Shown here piece by piece: positions 22,087 to 33,138 of a stretch of 64,000 nucleotides of DNA; the stretch's first letter is position 1, and each line of letters opens with the position of its first letter. The translations under genes were made by a program, and so were the position numbers. The stretch is from Sciurus carolinensis (lineage: Eukaryota; Chordata; Mammalia; Rodentia; Sciuridae), in the NCBI RefSeq assembly GCF_902686445.1, contig NC_062218.1, positions 17,723,515-17,787,514 on the forward strand, in the 5' to 3' direction. The notes below the pieces were generated by a model, which was given only the letters and a program-made list of their open reading frames with translations, was not told the DNA's origin and did not search any database.

Positions 22087-22514
22087 TGTTAAGGTTTGCT
22101 TGTGAGGTGTCCCCCAAAAGTTCACATGTGAGACAATGAAGGAAGGTTCAGAGGAGAAATAATTGGGTTGTCTTAATTCAACCAGTGAATTAGTCCCTGA
22201 TGGGATAAATTGAGGTGGTGGGGTGTGGCTGGAGGAGATTGGAATTGGGGCATGGCTTTGAGGTATATATTTTGTGTCTGGAAAGTAGAGTCTCTCTCTC
22301 TCTCTCTCTCTCTCTCTGCTTTCTGATGATGTGAGCTGCTTCCCTCTGCTCTTTCACCATGATGTTCTGTCTCACCTGGAGCCCCAAGGAATGGAGTTGG
22401 TCTTCTATGGACTAAGACCTCTGAAACCGTGAGCCCTCAAATAAACCTTTCCTCCTCTATAATTGTTCTCTTTGGGTCATTTAGTCACAGCAACAAAAAA
22501 AACTGACTAATATA
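22087..22514 (+). repeat. MaLR-type solo LTR, family A, copy 1
   Basis: Begins TGTTAAGGTTTGCTTGTGAG, followed by gtgtcccccaaaagttc, a TATA-like ggtatatattttgtgtctgg at about 22262, a long (TC)n tract at 22291-22317, the atgatgttctgtctcacct segment, the gacctctgaaaccgtgagcc segment and an AATAAA at about 22440 serving as LTR polyadenylation signal. It ends ctgactaatata. It has the expected LTR signals and no coding potential. The same family occurs at 29997, 31953, 34580 and 62936. Confidence 0.8.
22291..22317 (+). repeat. (TC)n microsatellite inside the LTR
   Basis: Perfect TC dinucleotide run just downstream of the LTR TATA-like box. Sister LTRs hold (GA)n runs (antisense) at the same relative position. 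Confidence 0.9.
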
Positions 22515-24267
22515 GTGTCACATATAACATACATTTGTACCTAAGTTCAAAACTATTGCCAATATGAGGGTAAGAAAAAGAAAATAAGAATTCTAATAAT
22601 CTGTAAGAATTTCAAAGAGAAAAATTATATAATTTTGATTATATTAATTTTTATCCACATTTTTATGTTTACTTGGTAAATATCAGTTCATCATCTGTTG
22701 AATTTCACTGTCACATCTTGAGCCCCCAGAAATTAATATGAAGATTAAGTCAGACAACACAGAAGTGGTTTGTGTGATACTACATTCCCTGGACTCAAAA
22801 AGTGTTAACTGCTGTAAGTGGATAATAAATGTCATTCATTATGTCAATCATAAACACCATAAGTTGCTACTTTATTTCACACTTCAGTCTGGAACACTGT
22901 GGAATATAACAAAGCACTCATTTTAAATAGTTCGAAGCACAATGAAGTTTTAAACAATTAAACTTTAATTTTATGAAACAAATATACAAATAAATGCCAT
23001 TATTTGATCAAAATGAAATTACTAAATGTGTGAACTTCAAGTCTGAAAGACTTGTAATTGAATTTGGAATTGTCTATACCCCCATGAGCTTTAAAATGCT
23101 AAAATATTATTTAACTTCATTATCAACTGAGTTTCCATAAATGAGGCAGAATACATCATATACTTCATAGCATATGTTATGAAGGAGAAATTTGATAATA
23201 CACATAAAAACATAATTAATGGTACTTAGTGTGCACTCAAAAAGTATAGCTGTCATTATGGTTTTATCAAAATATTAATTAGTGATATCATTTATAATAA
23301 TGACAAACATAATAAATTTTCTCTCAACCAACAGGAAAATATTATATAGAAATATGATGACTAAAGCTAACACTATATTAAAACCTTCTAACAGAAAAAT
23401 CAAGAACTCACTATCTAAAAACTTGCAAGGTGAAGGTCTAAAGGTTTTCTGCATAGTTTGACATGTACCCACTAACAACTCCAGTGAAGGAAAAAAGCAT
23501 TTAAAAGTTTGCTGTGTGCCTCTCCAAAGGTAGTAAAATTAATTAGAGAGATGTGCAGGATGCTGATTCATTTGATTATACTTTACTACCTAAAGTGCAA
23601 AATTTCCCTGCCAGGTCTGTTGCCTAAAGGAGTTTTGGTTGATTCATCACCTCTTTCACTCAGAGGGTTGATCATTGTAAATGACTTTATTGACCCGTGG
23701 CTTGGTTCAGCATCATATGCTCCAGTGAAGCAAGCAATAAACAGCTGCTCAGTGCAGGTGAGAAGGCGCCATGGAAAATTCAAGGACTGAATCAGCGTAC
23801 TCTTTGCCACCAGCTCCCAGGCTGTCACAGATTTCTGGATTTCTTGCTTGACGGGCATGGTTTTTAAAGGAACTTAACCTAAAATAACATATCATCCTAT
23901 GGACTTCTATGACTTTTAAATAGTCGGAGGGGCATTCTATTTTCATAACCGATTTATAAATACCTGCATTGATGACCATGACCATGTAATTCATTTTTAA
24001 TGGTTCTCCATGTTTCAATGGGACTCTCAAGCCAAATAAAATTTTGATACAGTAAGATGTGATATTTAAGGATTAAAATAATATCTTAGGAATTATCTAT
24101 TGACTTTAATACTGTCAAAAGAAAGTAAATAAACCTTAAAAGCTGGGGGTTATTCAGTAGCAAAAAGATTTTGAGTGATCTCAGCTGTCACCAACTCGCT
24201 CCAACAAATAGCCTTGTCAAATAATTTCAATTAGAAATAGCCTGATTGTTTCATCTATTTTGTTACT
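22515..24267. other. Unique sequence without a recognised gene
   Basis: Mostly AT-rich. The stretch 23509-23860 is more balanced in base composition, is open for about 90 codons on both strands and includes a CAG/GTGAGA donor-like site on the plus strand at 23756-23764. I could not assign it to a gene or a repeat family. Confidence 0.5.
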
Positions 24268-24652
24268 AGGAACAAAAAAAAAAACAGAGACTGGGTAAAT
24301 TATAAATATTAGAAGTTTATTCAGTTTATGGTTCTGGGTGTCTGGATGCTGGGTGCTGGGGTGTTCAAGATCCAGGAATTTCCTTTGGTCAAGGCCATTT
24401 TGTTTGGTTATCATATGGCAGAAGAGCAGTAAGCACTTGCAAGTCCAAGTCAGGGATATGGGTTGAATCCATTCTTTTTATCAAAAGAGCTCTTCTGTCA
24501 TAACCAACACTCTTTAAAAGCAGCATCTACACATGAAGGCACAACGCTTATGGCCGATTCACCTTTAAAAAGTCCCACCTCTTAATGTTCTTACAATGGG
24601 AATTAAATTTCAGCTTGAGCTTTGGAGGATGCACTCAAATCACAAAGGACCA
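24268..24652 (-). repeat. MaLR-type LTR relic, antisense
   Basis: The segment cagagactgggtaaattata, then gtttatggttctgg, tgggaattaaatttcagctt and gagctttggaggatgcactc fits the reverse complement of an MST/MLT-type MaLR LTR (antisense of the aaattcatgttgaaa-type start and the aataaatt...cccagtctc-type end). The far end has lost its terminal caaaccatagca block or has diverged beyond recognition. Confidence 0.6.
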
Positions 24653-24904
24653 AGAATTCAGGACAACTCTTCTATTTATAGCTGAGTAATTTTTTTTTTT
24701 TCATTCTCCTCCTTTAGAATAAGCTTAGGGTATATTAAAAATTAGGTTTTCTTGTTAAAGTTTTGTCAAGTAACCAAAATGATTTTTTAACATTTCCTAA
24801 ATTATATGCAATATCCAGAGGATGAAAAGGTAAGTCACATTTTGGGAAATTGTATTTTCAAAAGACATGTGTGAACAAGGCTATTACATAAAATATATGA
24901 AGAC

Positions 24905-25730
24905 ATCTTGAGAACTCAACAAGAGAACCAAACACCTGACTACAAAATGAGCCAAAGATCTAAGCAGCCACTTCACCAAAGATCATTTATCATTATGGAA
25001 ATGCAAATTAAGACACTATTATGCCTGTATTAGAATGTTAAAAATCCAGAACATTGACAATAATAGAGGCAGATAAGTTTATGGAACAACCAGAACTCTC
25101 ATTTCTTGTTGGCGGAATGTAAGATGGTGTAGTACAACCAATTTTGGGAGTCAAATCATCAGTTTCTTACCAAACTATATCTCTTTGTACCACTTAATCT
25201 GTTAGTCACATTTCTTGGTATGTACCAAAATGAGTTGAGGGCATCCATCAGTAAAAACTCAGGACATCGATATTTATAATGGTTTTGTTCATAGTTGCCA
25301 ACATTTTTAACCAGGCAAAGTATCCTTCAATAAATGAATGAATAAATAAGCTTTGATATATGACAACTGTGAAATAATTTTAACCACTAAAAATAAAATG
25401 AGTTATAAGGCCACTAAAAGATGTGAAGGGGTCCTGAAAGCACATTACTAACTGAAAAAAGCCAGTCTTAAAAATGCCACATCCTGAATGATTCCAATTA
25501 TAAAACATACTTGAAAAGACAAATCTGTCTAAACAGTGAAAAGATTAGTGGTTGCCAGGAGTTACAGGGAAGGAGGAACAAATAACAGATATGGAGAGCA
25601 CAAGGAATTCTTAGGGCAGTTAAGGATTCTGTATGATCCTACAAAAGTGGATACCTATCATCATGTTGTACAGTATGTACAATCCCAAGAGCGAACTCTA
25701 AACATTAAGTCAACACAGAAGGGAAAAGAC
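24905..25730 (+). mobile_element. Old L1 3' fragment (ORF2 end plus 3' UTR)
   Basis: A 5'-truncated, diverged L1 of an old (L1M-like) group. It starts in the ORF2 C-terminal part (gagccaaagatctaagcagc, then atggaaatgcaaattaagac) and passes through a decayed Cys-rich region. The late ORF2 segments follow (ccttcaataaatgaatgaat, aactgaaaaaagccagtctt). The family's 3' UTR comes last (attagtggttgccaggagtt, aaagtggatacctatcatca). Stops interrupt every frame; the 65-residue frame at 25536 is only 3' UTR. Confidence 0.8.
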
Positions 25731-26702
25731 TGAAAAGCAGCAAAAGATGATTTCCTTAAATGTAATAATTTCAGGCTCATGGTTCAACAAGGAATTTAAT
25801 ACTGGTGATTTAATCAGTCCTGTAACATCTTCGTTACTAATTCACTTCAGTATCAAAAAGATGTTCAGGGTTTTATAAAAAAAATGATGTCCGATATTTT
25901 GTATTTGAAAGTATGTACTTTATGATAATTGCAAGAACAGAACCACAAATTTTGAATCTAATCACCTATTATGAAAAGATGAACATGCAATTTTTTTAAT
26001 CTAGATAGTCAATATTCAAAGGTACTCTGGTATAAATTTAGAGAATTATAAAATTCATAGACATAGTAGTACAAAAACTCATGAATATAGGTGACCTACT
26101 TTGGACATTCACAAATCCAAATGGTAAAGGAATTCAGAGGAATTGGTTTTTCATCCAAAATAGTTAACATATGCAATAAACTCTTGAAAGAAGAAGTAGA
26201 AATTAGTATCAAGAGTTTCAAAATGGCTTATTTTTTTACACAAAGAAATATTAGATATTAGTTTTCAGTAATCCTGGAGGATATGCCTAGAATAAGAATG
26301 TATAATATTTGAGGAAACACTTAAGTACAGTCCATGTACTTAAGATTTTAAGCAGATGTAGCACAGGGTTGGTAATTAACATTTTAGCAATAGAACAAAA
26401 AAGTCATCATGTCACCAAAAATTAATTTGTCAGAATACTGTGTACTTTAAAAGTGCTTCCCTTGCACTTAGCATTATGAAGCAGATATTTAATGGAATTA
26501 AGTAACTAGAATGCTATGCACTGCTATAATCTATAATACTTATACAAATATTATAATTACTATTTTGGAATTATTCTGCATTCTTAGCAGTAATATATAT
26601 CAATCCAAAATCAAATAGCACATTTATTCTTCATTTCTGTACTTGTCATACTAATACAGAATAAAAAAGGATTGAGTAATTTTTTTAAAAACTTAAAAGA
26701 TC
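25731..26702. other. AT-rich sequence without a gene
   Basis: Nothing recognisable as a gene or a repeat family in this interval. Confidence 0.6.
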
Positions 26703-26806
26703 AATAAGATACGGTTGTGCACATCCAAACTATTTTGGAGACTAAAATAGAAGGATCACAAGTGTGAGGCCAACCTTGACAAAGGAGACCCTGTCTCAAA
26801 AACAAA
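26703..26806 (+). mobile_element. B1-type SINE fragment
   Basis: A diverged B1 head (cggttgtgcacatccaaact, ggatcacaagtgtgaggcca, ggagaccctgtctcaaaaac) without an ID tail. It lies directly before a second, better-preserved SINE. It is either an older truncated copy or a B1 monomer. Confidence 0.7.
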
Positions 26807-26811
26807 TAAAC

Positions 26812-27043
26812 ACCTGGGTGTGGTGGTGTACACCTGTAATCCTAGTCAATCAGGAAACTGAGGCAGGAGTATTGCAAAGTTCAAAACCAGTTCAACAATA
26901 TAGTGAGTCTCTAAGTAACTTAGCAAGACCATGTCTCAAAAAAAAAAAAAAAAAAAAACAGAAAGAAAGAAAAAGAAAGCAGGGGTGGCTGTGAATATGG
27001 TTCATTGGCTAAGTGCCCCTGTTTTTAATCACTGGTACCCAAT
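26812..27043 (+). mobile_element. B1-ID composite SINE
   Basis: B1 head (ctgggtgtggtggtgtacac, aaactgaggcaggagtattg), A-rich linker with a 19-nt poly(A) at about 26939-26958, then a degraded ID tail (gtgaatatggttcattggct, aagtgcccctg). It is followed by an (AATT)n run at about 27047-27067 that may mark its tail. Confidence 0.85.
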
Positions 27044-27095
27044 ATGAATTAATTAATTAATTAATTAAAAGTTATGCATACACACACAGGACACA

Positions 27096-27160
27096 CAAGG
27101 CTGGGATTTAGCTCAGTGGTAAAATACCACTGAGTTCAATTCCCAGTATAAAGATATTAA
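27096..27160 (+). repeat. ID-type SINE monomer
   Basis: ggctgggatttagctcagtg followed by gtaaaataccactgagttca and attcccagt gives the A-box and B-box blocks of an ID element, short but clear, with an A-rich tail. Confidence 0.75.
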
Positions 27161-27604
27161 AAATTAAAAGCTCTACTTCTGTGACTTAAAAAGAATAATA
27201 AAATTAGGTTTAATTCATAGAAAAACTATCATTATTTAGTGCTTCTATATTTTGAATAGACCTACAAATCATCTGATATATTGTTAAAATGTAGCTATTA
27301 AATCAGTAGACCCTGGTATTTTCTGCCATTTCTAACAAGCTCCTAGTTTGTGTGACTTCTGTTTGGTGCTAGGTCATACTTTGAATAGAAAGAGTTTTAG
27401 CACAGCATCCTAATTACTTGGACCTAGATCATTTTTCTGCAACACAGGAAAAACTAACCATGAAAGTGTCAAAGTGATCCAACTTATACTGAGGTGATCA
27501 TTTGTCCAAGAATGATTAACATGGGAGAAGAAAACTGCACAAGCACTTCTGCATCAACTGTTACTTTTCATTTTTTAATTACCTTAAAGTTAAGAAATAG
27601 GGGA
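27161..27604. other. Unique AT-rich sequence
   Basis: No gene or repeat family recognised. Confidence 0.6.
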
Positions 27605-27802
27605 TGGTGCCAGGTGTAGTGGCACACAGCTGTGATCCCAGCATCTCCAGAGACTGAGACAGGAGAATCAGGTACTCAAGGCCAGTCTCAGCAATTTAGT
27701 GAGACCCTGTCTGAAAATAAAAAAGTAAAAGGGCTGGGTGGGGTGCCTCAGTGGTGGAGCACTCCTGGGTTCAATCTCCAGTACCAAAAATTAAAACAAA
27801 AC
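27605..27802 (+). mobile_element. B1-ID composite SINE
   Basis: B1 head (gccaggtgtagtggcacaca, gagactgagacaggagaatc, aaggccagtctcagcaattt), linker ctgaaaataaaaaagtaaaa, ID tail (gggctgggtggggtgcctca, gggttcaatctccagtacca) and an A-rich end. Confidence 0.9.
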
Positions 27803-29996
27803 AAACACCAGAAATAAGCCACTCCAATGTGCACCCCTTCAGATCTCAACTTTAGTCATGTCATGAAAGTCTGAAGACACCAGAATCAGGAGGGATAAAA
27901 AGAAATAGTTATTTACATTATAGGCAAATTAAAATTTAGCTAAGTGGATATTCAGTACATATTAAGAGTCAAAAAGTGCCCCCCCCCAAAAAAAAAGAAA
28001 AGAAATATGCAGCTTGTGGAGTGCATAAAATAAATTGGGATCAACAGGAAGTACATTCTCACATAAAATTTGTCATAGTTCATATATAAAAGTCTCCTCT
28101 AAATACATAACAGTCTGAAATTTACAAGTCTGAAATTTGCAAGTTAATATGTGCTAACTAAAAACATCATCCCCTTGTTGATGGCATTTTGAAGTGCATC
28201 TGTCTCAGTCTTAGTACAATAGCTATATTCTTTTGTAGGCTTAAAAAATCTAGTCTTTACTATCCCCTCTTAATTATTGACAGAGTTTGTTTTTATTAAT
28301 TAAGTACATAAAATTGAAAGGGGATGCTATTAAGTATCAGTGCATACTTTGTAATTAGTGCCATTAAATTTGAAAATCTTTTACTGCTGAGGTTCAAGTA
28401 AACATTGAGGAGCTTACTTCAAATAGCTAGTTGATATAGATCAGAAGTGCACTTTGCATGCATAAATAATAACTGATAGGTTAAGGGAGTTTTATTGCTT
28501 TAGGCAAATCATTTATTTGCATTATATCTAGTGTACAGTCATCCCAACAGAGCTCCAGAACTCTTCTTATTAGCAACTTGGGACTGTAATCATCAGACTA
28601 ACATTTGAAATGAAAGAAAATAGCTAAGAAGTCTACATCCAAAATATTATTTTTCCATTTTCTCCAATTATAGAAAGGGCTCAGAGCAAGTATAATCTAT
28701 TAATATTCAATATAACTACTTAAGTCTTGGACAAATCAAACCATGACACACCATAGATTTATAAGGTTAATCATCCACAAAAATCCTTAATCCTGGCATA
28801 CTACATAATATACTTTGGTATTTCATTCAACTGTGCAATGGTTCCCACTTCCTTAATGATTCTCTATTACAGCCTGTTGGTATTCTCTTTTCTCCAATTA
28901 TCCATAGTCACTCTGAAAGTTCTCCTTTTCTCCACAATTATTTCTTGCATATTTCTCACTAGTTTAGAAACATCTTACATATCCAGCCTTCTGAATTCCC
29001 TTTTCAGTTTGAGCAAAGTAAATGGCAAGTCATTTATTCTTTATTGTTTCTCCTGTTTTTCACAACACCTTTCTTGTAAGAAAAAAAGAAAATCACCAAT
29101 TATCACATACCATATTACAATTGCTGTTTTAGAGGGAAGAAAATTCCCAGGAACTTTCATTTGGCTCTTCCTTTCATAATAATATTAGTCAAAGAACTAA
29201 TACAAGGTTGCCACTTTCACACAGCCATTTTTATAATAAGTATATTTCTAGGATTTATGGAAACATACACTGGATAGATAAACAAAATAACTTATCTCAC
29301 TGTGGCTTGAGTGTACTTCAAAAACTCATATGTAGCTTAACCACCATAATCCCCAGATTGGGGAAGTGAAAGCATATTTGGAGTCAGAAGAAATTAATAG
29401 ACCTCGGGAGTAATTTTCAGAATTGACATTTCTTCTCCATTTTGGTCACTCTAGTCAGGTGGTGCCATATTCCTTTGAAAAAATGTAAAGGGATATTTAT
29501 AGTGTACCTAATACAGTGTGATCAGTCTCAACTCAAGGAATTGACCATACTAAGTGATCCGGTTGTGTTAGATAAGTTAACTGGCCTTGCTTTGTTAGGA
29601 GAATTGAGAGAGAACATGATTTGTCATTATGGATACCCAAGTCTGTTTTTTGGCCATAGAGCAAACCTGTCTTCTTTTCATTGTATATATTCAGTAAAAT
29701 TTAGTATGAACAGTTTGAGCAATTGGCTAAAAGTAAAGATATCTTTTTATAAAAATATCCTGATTATGATGTTTTTCCCGTTGCTTAGATGAGTGACCTT
29801 CTTAGTTTGGGCAGTTAGGTATTGTTACTCAGCTTCTATTACTCTAGAAACTCTACATATTCACTGAAATTAGGAATCTCATCTCATCATTTCTACCACC
29901 ATCATTTTTGAACAACCATACGTACTAGTATAAAGCACAGCAAAGTTATTTGAAATATTCTGGTGTAACACTCCTATTAATATTTTAATACCTTAA
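27803..29996. other. Unique sequence without a recognised gene
   Basis: No gene recognised. Two open frames of 113 and 116 codons (28838-29179, 29442-29792) are hydrophobic or mixed, have no domain signature, no splice context I can defend and no codon pattern that suggests selection. Confidence 0.55.
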
Positions 29997-30428
29997 TGTG
30001 CTAGTCAGTTTTTCATTGCTTGATCATAATATCCAACAAGAACAAATTAGAGAAGGAAAACTGATTTCATTTCAGGGTTACAGAGATTTAGTCCATGGTG
30101 CATCAACCCCATGGTTCACAGCTCAAGTGAGGCAGAACATCGTGGTGGAACATTGTGGTGGAAGAGTGTTGCTTTGTTCATGGCAGCCATGAAGTAGAAA
30201 AAGAAAGAGGAAGGGTCCCTAGGGAATATTAACCTTCCTAGGGCATGCCCTTGGTGACCAACCCCCTAGAGCCATGATCCATCTGACTATAGTTACCACC
30301 TAATCAGCCCATTCAAATTAGGATGGACTAATTAGGTTGGATATCTCACAATCTAATCATTTTACCTATAAACTTCCTTGAATTAGCACAGCAGTTTCTG
30401 GGGGACACCTTATGTCCAAACCATAATA
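29997..30428 (-). repeat. MaLR provirus 3' LTR (family A)
   Basis: Reverse complement of the same LTR as at 22087. Read on the minus strand it starts with a tatggtttggacataag-type block, passes through the gattaggtggtaactatag segment and the gatgttctgcctcacttgag segment, and ends in ctgactagcaca. The pyrimidine tract is short and mixed here, not expanded. Confidence 0.78.
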
Positions 30429-30591
30429 TTTTGCTCCTGGTCCTCAAAAGCTCATGTTCATCTGACAATACAAAAGGCATTTAATTTATCTTTGAGAGTC
30501 CCATGCTGTTTACAGTTTCAGCATTGTTCAAAAGTTCAAGTTCGAAGTCTTCTTTGAGACTCAAGGTCACTGTGAGACAGAGTAAAAATGA

Positions 30592-30594
<3 letters not shown>

Positions 30595-30633
<39 letters not shown>

Positions 30634-30650
30634 ATACACATATATATATT
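30595..30650. repeat. (CA)n/(TA)n microsatellite
   Basis: CA dinucleotide run of over 30 bases continuing into CATA and TATA, inside the provirus internal region. Confidence 0.9.
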
Positions 30651-31928
30651 AAAATGGCAGAGTATAAACATTTTCATAACAAAAGGGAGTAATATGGCCA
30701 TAGAAAGAAGGAACAGGACTGAAACAAGACCAAACTTAGATACAAAAATTCTTTAGCAACTCTTCAATATCTGGGGAAAGTACTAATAAAATATGATTTC
30801 CAAAGGGCTTTTTTAGGTCCTGTATTTTGACCTTGCCAGTTGCAGAAGACATGGTCTATCTTATCCTGTCTCTCTTTAATACCAGCAACTTTTGCTGGCA
30901 GATAGTTAACTCTACTGACCTCTCTTTATTCTTGGGATTTCCATTCTAGCTTTGGTTTTATCTTCACAGCTTCATGCATCACCCTAACAGGATCAGTCCA
31001 CAGATATTTTGGTCCTGCTATACTTTGATGATTTCCCAGGACTTCCTTTGAAACCTCAGTAGAATCTTCCATGTCTTCCTAACTCTAGCATACTTCATTC
31101 TTGAAGAACCAAAACCTATGGATTGTGCCACCATCTGCTTCCAGTTTGTGCAGTAGCAGATTTCCCTGGAATCATGACTGCAGTCACTTATGAGTGCCTG
31201 AGAAGTTGAGCAAGGTCAAAAAATTCTGGATAAACAGTTTCCTAAGCTCCCTGGTTTGATCAGGGTACTCAAAAAATCTATTAAATGTATTTTTACTTTT
31301 ATACCTTTGAACCTGATATGAATGGGATCTTATAAATTTATGACATACCCTGAAGTCATTTTTTCTACCACCCCTGTGCAAAGTACTTAGCATCTTTTTA
31401 GTAACTATAATCTCTTTAAGTACCAGAGCTTTCTTGGCCCCAATTTTATAAGCAGTTTTCTGATCAAACTACAACTTTTAAAAACCATTCAGCAGTGATT
31501 TCTGCTCCTGATTCTCACAGTAAACCTGACTAAAAGTTTACAGCAAAATCCATGGTAGTGCCTGAAAGTTGTGCTGTCTTGAAATTTCCTCCACCAGTTA
31601 AATTATTCAATTACCTTTAAATTCAGACTCATGCAATGTCTCAGAACATGAGAAACATGTAGACAAGTTCTTTACCAGAATATAACATGAGTGACCTCTA
31701 GTCCAGTTCCCATTAGAAGCATTGTTCCCCTCTGAAATCTCATGAGTTCAATCTTCACTGTCTGCTTTATGGTCTTCTAAGCACCCACCAGGATTTTCCA
31801 TTAAGCTCAACTGATAAAATTCTAAAATTTCTTCTGTCTGAATTTCCAAACTCTTTCAAACTTTTCCTATAAATCATCTCCAAAGTATTTAGAACTACAT
31901 GGTCAGGTCAGATTAGTAATAGCAATGA

Positions 31929-31947
31929 CCCCACTTCTCAGTACCAA
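31929..31947 (-). other. Primer-binding-site-like sequence of the MaLR provirus
   Basis: On the minus strand this reads TTGGTACTGAGAAGTGGGG, directly after the 5' LTR. A TGGTAC-type start is what MaLR/ERVL elements use for tRNA-Leu priming. Position and motif agree, but one or more bases may be mutated. Confidence 0.5.
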
Positions 31948-31952
31948 TTTCA

Positions 31953-32223
31953 TGTTAATCATGTATTTATTTTTGTGAACCCAATATCTGACTAGGTTGT
32001 TCTAACCCAGACCTTGAAATGCTTATTTGTGGCTTATGGTTTCAGAGGTGTAATTGAATGTGCACCAATTCCTTCAACTCCATTGTTTGGAACTTAAGGT
32101 GAGGCAGAATATCCAGGTGGAAGGGCATGGTGTAGGATTGCCACTCCATTCATTGCAGCCAGGAGGAAGAGAAGAGAAGAGAAGCGAGGAGAGAGAGAGA
32201 GAAAGAAGGAAAGAAAGAGAAAT

Positions 32224-32255
<32 letters not shown>

Positions 32256-32469
32256 GTCTACAAAGTAGATGAACCCTTTGTGGGTATGCCCCCAGTGACT
32301 CACATCCTCCAGCCACAATCCACTTACCTACAGTTACCATCCAGTTAGTTCATTAAAATTAGTAATGACTGATTAGGTTGCAGTCCTTACAATTTAATCA
32401 TTTAACTTCTGAAAATTCCTGAATAAATAAGGGAGCTTCTGAGTGACACCTCATATCCAAACCATAGCA
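31953..32469 (-). repeat. MaLR provirus 5' LTR (family A)
   Basis: Minus-strand LTR ending (plus coordinates) in ccaaaccatagca and carrying the tccagccacaatccactta, gattaggttgcag and gtgaggcagaatatcca segments of the family. A (GA)-rich tract expands its purine/pyrimidine region at 32161-32255. The part nearest the internal region (31953-32040) is poorly matched. Confidence 0.72.
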
Positions 32470-32713
32470 CTAAGTCAGTGACACATCTTCTGAGTTCTCT
32501 GGGTGGCAGGCGGAAGAGAATAGGGAGTTTATTTGCAACTAATAAATCTGCTCTGCCATTTCTATCTCACTATGTCTTTTAATTATTTCCTCTAAACTAT
32601 GGTAAGTAAGTTCTGGCATTTCACTTACCTTGCCTATAGATTACTGATGAATATAGGAGGTCCCTGATTTATTATGATTTGACAATTTTCTTTATGACAT
32701 TGTAAAAGTTTTT

Positions 32714-32744
<31 letters not shown>

Positions 32745-32766
32745 TTGTGTGTGTGTGTATGTGCGT

Positions 32767-32800
<34 letters not shown>

Positions 32801-33047
32801 GCAGTAGAAATTATACTTTGAATTTTGAATCTGATCTTTTCCAAGGATATTTATATATGGTATAATACTCCCTTGTAATTCTATCCTAGTGCCAATGAAT
32901 AGATTTGCACTCAGCTTCACATTCTAAGAGGGAAACAAACAAATAAAAAAAACTCTACAGTATACTGTGTTGGTAAGCTATGCATTAGGTGCATTAAATG
33001 CCTTATCAATTTATGATATTTTAAGCATATTATTGACAAAATATCTT
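32470..33047. other. Unique sequence with a TA/TG microsatellite
   Basis: No gene. A compound (TA)n(TG)n(TA)n microsatellite runs at about 32712-32800. Confidence 0.7.
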
Positions 33048-33138
33048 TATTTTATTTATTTTTATGTTGTGTTGAGGATCCCAGTGCCTCACAGGTACTA
33101 GGTGAGTGTTCTACCACTGAACTAAAGTCCCAGCCCCA
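33048..33138 (-). repeat. ID-type SINE, antisense
   Basis: On the minus strand it reads ggggctgggactttagttca, gtggtagaacactcacctag, then caggcactg-like and gatcctcaaca, which is the ID order of A box, loop and degraded B box. The T-rich stretch on its plus-strand left side is the antisense tail. Confidence 0.85.

Larger units (their letters stand above)
29997..32469 (-). mobile_element. MaLR-type provirus with both LTRs
   Basis: An old non-autonomous retrovirus-like element of the ERVL-MaLR group, minus strand. The 3' LTR is 29997-30428, the internal part 30429-31952 and the 5' LTR 31953-32469. The internal part starts next to the 3' LTR with tgctcctggtcctcaaaagc and ctcatgttca, as antisense MaLR internal sequences do, and ends beside the 5' LTR with cttctcagtaccaattt, the antisense of a Leu-tRNA-type primer-binding site. 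The internal region has no gag-, pol- or env-like frame of useful length, as is normal for MaLRs. The two LTRs are clearly diverged, so the insertion is old. I do not see a clean flanking duplication. Confidence 0.75.
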
